Shown: one piece after another, positions 6,118 through 9,374 of the stretch | Layout of the letters: every line of letters starts with the position of its first letter | Position numbering within the stretch: the first letter of the stretch is position 1 | NCBI GenBank assembly: GCA_003139735.1 | Contig: PLGA01000385.1 | Span: 1,470 to 10,843 of the forward strand | Direction: 5' to 3' | Source of the DNA: Bryobacterales bacterium | GTDB taxonomy: Bacteria > Acidobacteriota > Terriglobia > Bryobacterales > Bryobacteraceae | Length of the DNA stretch: 9,374 bases | Made by a program: the position numbers and the translations under genes | Notes under the pieces: generated by a model | Database searches by the model: none | Told to the model about the DNA's origin: nothing | The model's input: the letters and a program-made list of their open reading frames with translations, nothing else

Positions 6118-7124
6118 GTGCGTGCTTCTCCTAAGATGTCGCGTTCGGTCAGGCGGTGTCCGTTGACGAAATCGGCGGCCGACATGCGCCGCCGGCCTTC
6201 CAGTTGGACTTCGCGGAGTTCGAGGGCGCCGCGGCCGCAAGCTAGCGTTAATGGCTTCAAGCGGAGAAGGCTTCCCGGGCCACCGCTCTCTGACGGGGCG
6301 CCCCCTGGGCCCGGCTCCGTCCGAGGGTCAGCGCTCCGTTCCGAACCGCGAACGTCAGAGAGCGGTTCCGGCGAAATGACGCGCGCCTGCCAGATGTGCA
6401 GGGTTTGACCACGAAATGTTGTGTAGGCTCCGGGCCACGGCTGCATGGCGCGTACGCGGTTGTGTATGGATTCGGCGGGCTCGCGCCAATCGACCAGCCC
6501 ATCCTCCTTTTTCAACAGCGGGGCGTGGGTAGCCTGCGCCGAATCCTGCTTGCGCGGAACGATGCGCCCGGCTTCCAGGCCATCCAGCGTTTCCACAAGC
6601 AGGTCCGCGCCCATGTCGGCCAGCCTCCCGCTCAATTCGACCGCGGTTTCTTCCGGCCCGATTTCCGTTTCCCGCACCAGCAGGATGTCGCCCGTATCGA
6701 GGCCGGCATCGATGCGCATGGTGGTGACTCCGGTGCGCGTCTCTCCGTTCGCAATGGCCCACTGCACCGGCGCCGCGCCGCGGTACTTAGGCAGCAAAGA
6801 CGAGTGTACGTTGACAATGCCCAGCGGCGGAATATCGATCACCGATTGCGGGATGATCTGGCCGTATCCGACCACCACCATGACATCCGGGGAAAGCTCA
6901 CGAAGCTGTTCGACGGCTGCCGGCCGCCGCACCCGCTCCGGCTGGGCGACCGGAATCCCCAGCCGCAGGGCCGCTTCCTTCACCGGAGGCGGCGCTTCAC
7001 GCAGGCCTCGGCCCACCGGGCGGTCCGGCTGCGTGACCACCAGGAGCACACTGCGCCCCGAGGCCGCCAGCTTCTCCAGGCTGGGGACCGCAAAGGCCGG
7101 CGTTCCTAGAAATACCAGCCGCAT
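6114..7124 (-). CDS. fmt: Methionyl-tRNA formyltransferase with an in-frame repeat insertion
   Basis: This 336-residue enzyme formylates Met-tRNA(fMet) with 10-formyl-tetrahydrofolate for translation initiation. The N-terminal formyltransferase domain starts MRLVFLGTPAFAVPSLEKL and contains VNVHSSLLPKYRGAAP and GLDTGD, giving the catalytic triad Asn105, His107 and Asp143 (106/108/144 in E. coli). The linker VDWREPAESIHNRVRAMQPWPGA follows at 211-233. The C-terminal tRNA-binding domain ends in ELREVQLEGRRRMSAADFV. Residues about 254-281, between the strand LHIWQARV and LTLACGRGALEL, are an extra Ser/Pro/Gly/Arg-rich segment. It is encoded exactly by an 85-bp palindromic repeat and makes the protein longer than the usual 310-320 residues. 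The frame stays open through it, so the gene is probably functional. A GAGG ribosome binding site overlaps the def stop, 7 nt before the ATG, and the gap to def is 9 bp. Confidence 0.95.
   Translation of the reverse strand: MRLVFLGTPAFAVPSLEKLAASGRSVLLVVTQPDRPVGRGLREAPPPVKEAALRLGIPVAQPERVRRPAAVEQLRELSPDVMVVVGYGQIIPQSVIDIPPLGIVNVHSSLLPKYRGAAPVQWAIANGETRTGVTTMRIDAGLDTGDILLVRETEIGPEETAVELSGRLADMGADLLVETLDGLEAGRIVPRKQDSAQATHAPLLKKEDGLVDWREPAESIHNRVRAMQPWPGAYTTFRGQTLHIWQARVISPEPLSDVRGSERSADPRTEPGPGGAPSESGGPGSLLRLKPLTLACGRGALELREVQLEGRRRMSAADFVNGHRLTERDILGEART
6127..6132 (-). promoter_or_regulatory. Ribosome binding site that fixes the TTG start of argJ
   Basis: AGGAGA on the minus strand, within the last codons of fmt, stands 9 nt before the TTG at 6117. 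It is the only good Shine-Dalgarno sequence near the conserved ArgJ N-terminus and supports TTG as the start codon with a 4-bp TTGA overlap. Confidence 0.6.
6282..6366. repeat. Palindromic REP-like element inserted in frame within fmt
   Basis: Perfect 14-bp inverted arms, ACCGCTCTCTGACG at 6282-6295 and CGTCAGAGAGCGGT at 6353-6366, bound a 57-bp GC-rich core. The arms match, from memory, a dispersed palindromic repeat seen in Solibacter-type Acidobacteriota. The element lies within fmt and is translated from the minus strand as PLSDVRGSE... to ...PSESGG (residues 254-281), in a loop between the two domains. The rest of the gene is intact on both sides. No flanking target duplication is obvious. 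Confidence 0.75.
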
Positions 7125-7133
7125 GGAGGCGCC

Positions 7134-7649
7134 TCAGCCCCACTCGCCGGCGCGCTGCAGCTTGACGATCTTGCGCTTCATCAGCTCGCGCTTCAAGGCG
7201 CTGATGCGGAGGAAGTAGAGCTGGCCGTGAAGGTGCTCGGTCTCATGCTGCAAGGCGCGCGCCAGCAAATCTTCTCCGGTCTTGATGAAGAACTCGCCCT
7301 GGGCGTTCTGCGCGCGAACGGTCACGCGCTTGCCGCGCCGCACCTCTTCGCGGAACCCGGGGATGCTCAGGCAGCCCTCTTCTCCGCTCTGCCTGCCCTC
7401 GACGCGCAGGATGGACGGGTTGATCAGGACCAGCTTGTCGTCCGGATTCTGGTCGTTGGAGACGTCGATCACGGCGATCTTTCTCCCAAAGCCGATTTGC
7501 GGCGCGGCCAGGCCCACGCCCTTGTGCGCGAACATGGATTCGAACATGTCCGCGATGAACTGGTGCAATTCCGGCGTGTCGAACTCGGTTACGGTTTCGG
7601 CTTCGCGTTCCAGCACCGGGTCGCCGAACTTCACGATGGGATAAATCAT
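7134..7649 (-). CDS. def: Peptide deformylase
   Basis: This 171-residue metalloenzyme removes the formyl group from the N-terminal Met of new proteins. All three family motifs are present: GVGLAAPQ at 44-51, EGCLS at 91-95 with metal ligand Cys93, and HETEH at 135-139 with ligands His135 and His139 and catalytic Glu136. Length and C-terminus (basic KRELMKRKIVKLQRAGEWG) are normal for the bacterial family. It starts 4 bp after the aroC stop with only a weak GAGAG upstream, and ends 9 bp before fmt. The pairing of def with fmt is a widespread arrangement that couples formylation and deformylation. The start is clear because MIYPIVKFGDPVL matches the family N-terminus. Confidence 0.96.
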   Translation of the reverse strand: MIYPIVKFGDPVLEREAETVTEFDTPELHQFIADMFESMFAHKGVGLAAPQIGFGRKIAVIDVSNDQNPDDKLVLINPSILRVEGRQSGEEGCLSIPGFREEVRRGKRVTVRAQNAQGEFFIKTGEDLLARALQHETEHLHGQLYFLRISALKRELMKRKIVKLQRAGEWG

Positions 7650-7653
7650 AGTG

Positions 7654-8826
7654 TCAAAAAGCTCTCACTTGTTCCAGATAACCTTCGAAATTGCGCCTGG
7701 TTTCGCTCAGCGAATCGCCGCCGAATTTCTCCAGCAACGCCTGCGCCAGCACGATCGCCGTCATGGCCTCGCCGATAACGCCCGCCGCCGGAACCACCGA
7801 AACGTCGGAGCGTTCGTAGGCCGCCAGCGCCGGCTCGCGCGTCTCCAGGTCCACCGATTCCAGCGGGCGCCGCAAGGTGGAAATCGGTTTGAGCAAGCCG
7901 CGCAGCGCCACGTCCTGGCCGTTGGTAATGCCGCCTTCCAATCCTCCGGCGCGATTGGCGCCGCGGGTAAAGCGCCGCTCCTCGCGGCTGTAGTGGATGG
8001 TGTCTTGAACCTTGGAGCCGAAGCTCGCCGCGCCCTCGGCCGCGAACCCGATCTCCACCCCTTTCACGGCCTGTATGGAGACGATGGCCTGGGCCAGCCG
8101 CCCATCCAGGCGCGAATCCCACGTGGCGTGCGATCCCAGCCCCGCCGGAACCCCGTGTGCCACCACTTCGAAGACCCCGCCGATGGTGTCGCCGGTGCGG
8201 TAGGCCTCGTCCACCACGGCCTTCATGCGGGCTTCCACCTCCGGGTCCACGCAGCCGAGCAGCACGTCGTCTTTCCGGCTGAGCGCCGCAATTTCCGCCC
8301 ATTCCACCGGACGCTCCAACCGCACCGGGCCCACCGCCACCACGTGGCTCAGGACCTCTACGCCGAATTGGCCCAACAGAGCCTTGGCAAGCGCGCCAAC
8401 AGCCACGCGGGCCGCCGTCTCCCGCGCGCTGGCGCGTTCCAGGATATACCGCGCATCGTGGAAGTTGTACTTGATGGCGCCCGCCAGGTCGGCGTGGCCG
8501 GGCCGCGGCCTGGTCACCGGACGCCGGGCGTCGCTGGCGCCCTCGGCGTCTTCGACCGGGAGCGCGGCGGTCCAGTTCTGCCAATCCTTGTTGCGGATCA
8601 GAATGGCGATGGGCGATCCGATGGTATGAGAGTGGCGCACGCCGGCGACAATTTCGGCGCGGTCGGTCTCGATCTTCATGCGCCCGCCGCGGCCATAGCC
8701 CTGCTGGCGGCGCCAAAGCTCGCGGTTGACGGCTTCCAACGAAATGGGTATGCCGGCTGGGAGTCCGGCAAGCGTGGCCACGAGGCACTCGCCGTGCGAC
8801 TCTCCGGCGGTCTCAAATCGCAACAT
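7654..8826 (-). CDS. aroC: Chorismate synthase
   Basis: This 390-residue enzyme converts 5-enolpyruvylshikimate-3-phosphate to chorismate using reduced FMN, the last step of the shikimate pathway in the cytoplasm. The N-terminus MLRFETAGESHGECL carries the GESHG signature at 8-12 with His11. RPRPGHADLAGA at 106-117 holds the second conserved histidine (His111), RASARETAAR at 131-140 is the second signature, and RSDVSVVPAAGVIGEAM at 339-355 is the third. The open frame extends upstream to 9198 (514 residues), but that extension is low-complexity sequence running antisense to a hairpin and over the next gene, so ATG at 8826 is taken as the start. No Shine-Dalgarno sequence is visible; a -10 box 16 nt upstream implies a leader of about 10 nt. 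It heads the operon aroC-def-fmt-argJ-NTF2-like. Confidence 0.96.
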   Translation of the reverse strand: MLRFETAGESHGECLVATLAGLPAGIPISLEAVNRELWRRQQGYGRGGRMKIETDRAEIVAGVRHSHTIGSPIAILIRNKDWQNWTAALPVEDAEGASDARRPVTRPRPGHADLAGAIKYNFHDARYILERASARETAARVAVGALAKALLGQFGVEVLSHVVAVGPVRLERPVEWAEIAALSRKDDVLLGCVDPEVEARMKAVVDEAYRTGDTIGGVFEVVAHGVPAGLGSHATWDSRLDGRLAQAIVSIQAVKGVEIGFAAEGAASFGSKVQDTIHYSREERRFTRGANRAGGLEGGITNGQDVALRGLLKPISTLRRPLESVDLETREPALAAYERSDVSVVPAAGVIGEAMTAIVLAQALLEKFGGDSLSETRRNFEGYLEQVRAF

Positions 8827-8842
8827 CGGAGAAAGAAGTTTT

Positions 8843-8851
8843 ATCGTAGCA
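8843..8851 (-). promoter_or_regulatory. Extended -10 promoter element of the aroC operon
   Basis: On the minus strand TGC-TACGAT ends 16 nt before the aroC ATG, giving a predicted leader of about 10 nt. The -35 region contains only weak matches. The 11-nt string CTGCTACGATA is identical to that before ariA, which suggests both use the main sigma factor of this organism with an extended -10. Confidence 0.5.
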
Positions 8852-8875
8852 GAACGGGAGAGGCGGGAACGTTTC

Positions 8876-8930
8876 GCCCCGTTCCGGGGCTTCGTGGATC
8901 TCGCAGTTCCCCCACGGCTTGCGCCGTGGG
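8876..8930. repeat. Tandem hairpins upstream of aroC, the second REP-like
   Basis: The first hairpin has arms GCCCC (8876-8880) and GGGGC (8886-8890) with a 5-nt loop. The second has perfect 8-bp arms CCCACGGC (8911-8918) and GCCGTGGG (8923-8930) with loop TTGC. Palindromes with a CCCACGGC arm are, from memory, common dispersed elements in Acidobacteriota and Planctomycetes genomes. They lie between the 62-residue membrane protein gene and the aroC promoter, where they could end transcription of the former. No T-tract follows. Confidence 0.5.
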
Positions 8931-8981
8931 CTATTGTCTTGCGCTCTACGAGCTTAAATCCGGAGTGGTCGCCGACTCCAG

Positions 8982-9170
8982 CTACAGCGCCCGCAGCAAA
9001 CGCGCCGGCAGCGTCACGATGGCCCACACCAATTCGAGCGCGCCGCCTACCGCGATTCCCACAATCCGGAACGGCAGCAGGAGCAGCCAGACCAACGGAT
9101 AAAGCACCAGCGCGACCAGCGCCAGCGGCCAGCACAATACCAGCAGGATGCACCACAAGAGAAACTTCAT
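8982..9170 (-). CDS. Small hydrophobic membrane protein, 62 residues
   Basis: This very hydrophobic protein starts MKFLLWCILLVLCWPLALVA and contains two likely membrane helices, about 3-32 (broken by Pro at 15 and 25) and about 34-57, ending in a basic tail (ARLLRAL). The pattern of Trp, Pro and Arg within the helices (YPLVWLLLLPFR) looks like a designed membrane protein rather than a chance frame, although the opposite strand is also open. It lies on the same strand as the aroC operon but 155 bp upstream of it, separated by two hairpins and a promoter. A candidate -10 (TACACT, plus-strand 9207-9212) and a small hairpin (ATTGGC/GCCAAT, 9185-9199) precede it; no Shine-Dalgarno sequence is visible. 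Function is unknown. Confidence 0.6.
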   Translation of the reverse strand: MKFLLWCILLVLCWPLALVALVLYPLVWLLLLPFRIVGIAVGGALELVWAIVTLPARLLRAL

Positions 9171-9374
9171 CTAAGGGAAGAACGATTGGCTCCGCCAATT
9201 GGTTCCAGTGTAGCGCAGCGGCGTCATAAGCGCCCCAAAGTGTTGCGTTTTAGCCACGGTAACGGGCCTGCAAAGTCTTGCGTATCAAGAATATGGAACT
9301 AAACCTTGCCGGTTGGTAAAGTATAAAGAGAAATGCCGGAGCAACCTTTTGCGGTTTGAAACCACGGTCCAGCG
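9171..9374. other. Right-edge region without a recognisable gene
   Basis: No coding frame is supported here. Two tiny plus-strand frames begin with ATG at 9293 (MELNLAGW) and 9333 (MPEQPFAV) and stop within nine codons. A GTATAAAG stretch at 9321-9328 resembles a -10 box pointing right, so a gene or RNA may begin near or beyond the window edge. This part is less GC-rich than the operon to its left. Confidence 0.35.

Noticed and set aside
6118..6240. N-terminal extension of argJ to 433 residues
   Set aside because: The extra residues are Arg/Pro-rich and lie within fmt; the TTG at 6117 has a good ribosome binding site and matches family length.
4900..6408. Long plus-strand frame (502 codons) opposite argJ and fmt
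   Set aside because: It is His/Gly/Arg-rich with no motif, and is the mirror of well-supported argJ and fmt; such frames are typical of GC-rich DNA.
7651..9102. Long plus-strand frame (483 codons) opposite aroC
   Set aside because: It is antisense to a chorismate synthase with all signatures, has low-complexity translation and crosses intergenic hairpins.
8827..9198. N-terminal extension of aroC to 514 residues
   Set aside because: The conserved N-terminus MLRFETAGESHG starts at 8826; the extension overlaps the small membrane protein gene, hairpins and the aroC promoter.

Overview
The window is high-GC bacterial DNA with densely packed genes. Its core looks like an Acidobacteriota chromosome, probably near Solibacter/Bryobacter. 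That placement is an inference from the palindromic repeat inside fmt, the TGC-TACGAT promoter elements with very short leaders, and the style of the small hypothetical proteins. It is not a database result.

Left part (1-2400). The last 39 codons of an unidentified plus-strand gene come first. Facing it is a two-gene minus-strand operon: an ABC-type AAA ATPase (413 aa) followed, with a 4-bp GTGA overlap, by a DUF4435 TOPRIM-like protein (284 aa). ATPase plus DUF4435 in this order is the signature of the PARIS anti-phage system (AriA and AriB). In that system an ATPase sensor holds a toxic nuclease and releases it when a phage anti-restriction protein is detected. The operon is visibly less GC-rich than the genes to its right, as expected for an acquired defence module. 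Its promoter -10 element sits only 8 nt before the ariA ATG, so the mRNA is probably leaderless. A gene-free stretch of nearly 400 bp follows (2383-2773).

Middle (2750-4474, plus strand). A two-TM potassium channel with a TVGY filter and cytoplasmic RCK domains is followed by a single-pass membrane protein with an FxLYD-like outer domain. Each has its own candidate -10 box.

Right part (4485-8826, minus strand). A tight five-gene operon reads aroC, def, fmt, argJ and a small exported NTF2-like protein. Junctions are 4 bp, 9 bp, a 4-bp TTGA overlap and 1 bp. It joins chorismate synthesis, N-formylation and deformylation of initiator methionine, and arginine biosynthesis. The fmt gene carries an 85-bp palindromic repeat read through in frame, adding about 28 residues between its two domains. 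Upstream of aroC lie a promoter, a REP-like hairpin and a 62-aa hydrophobic membrane protein. The last 200 bp hold no recognisable gene.

The main points of interest are the PARIS-like defence operon and the repeat that has become protein-coding sequence in fmt.
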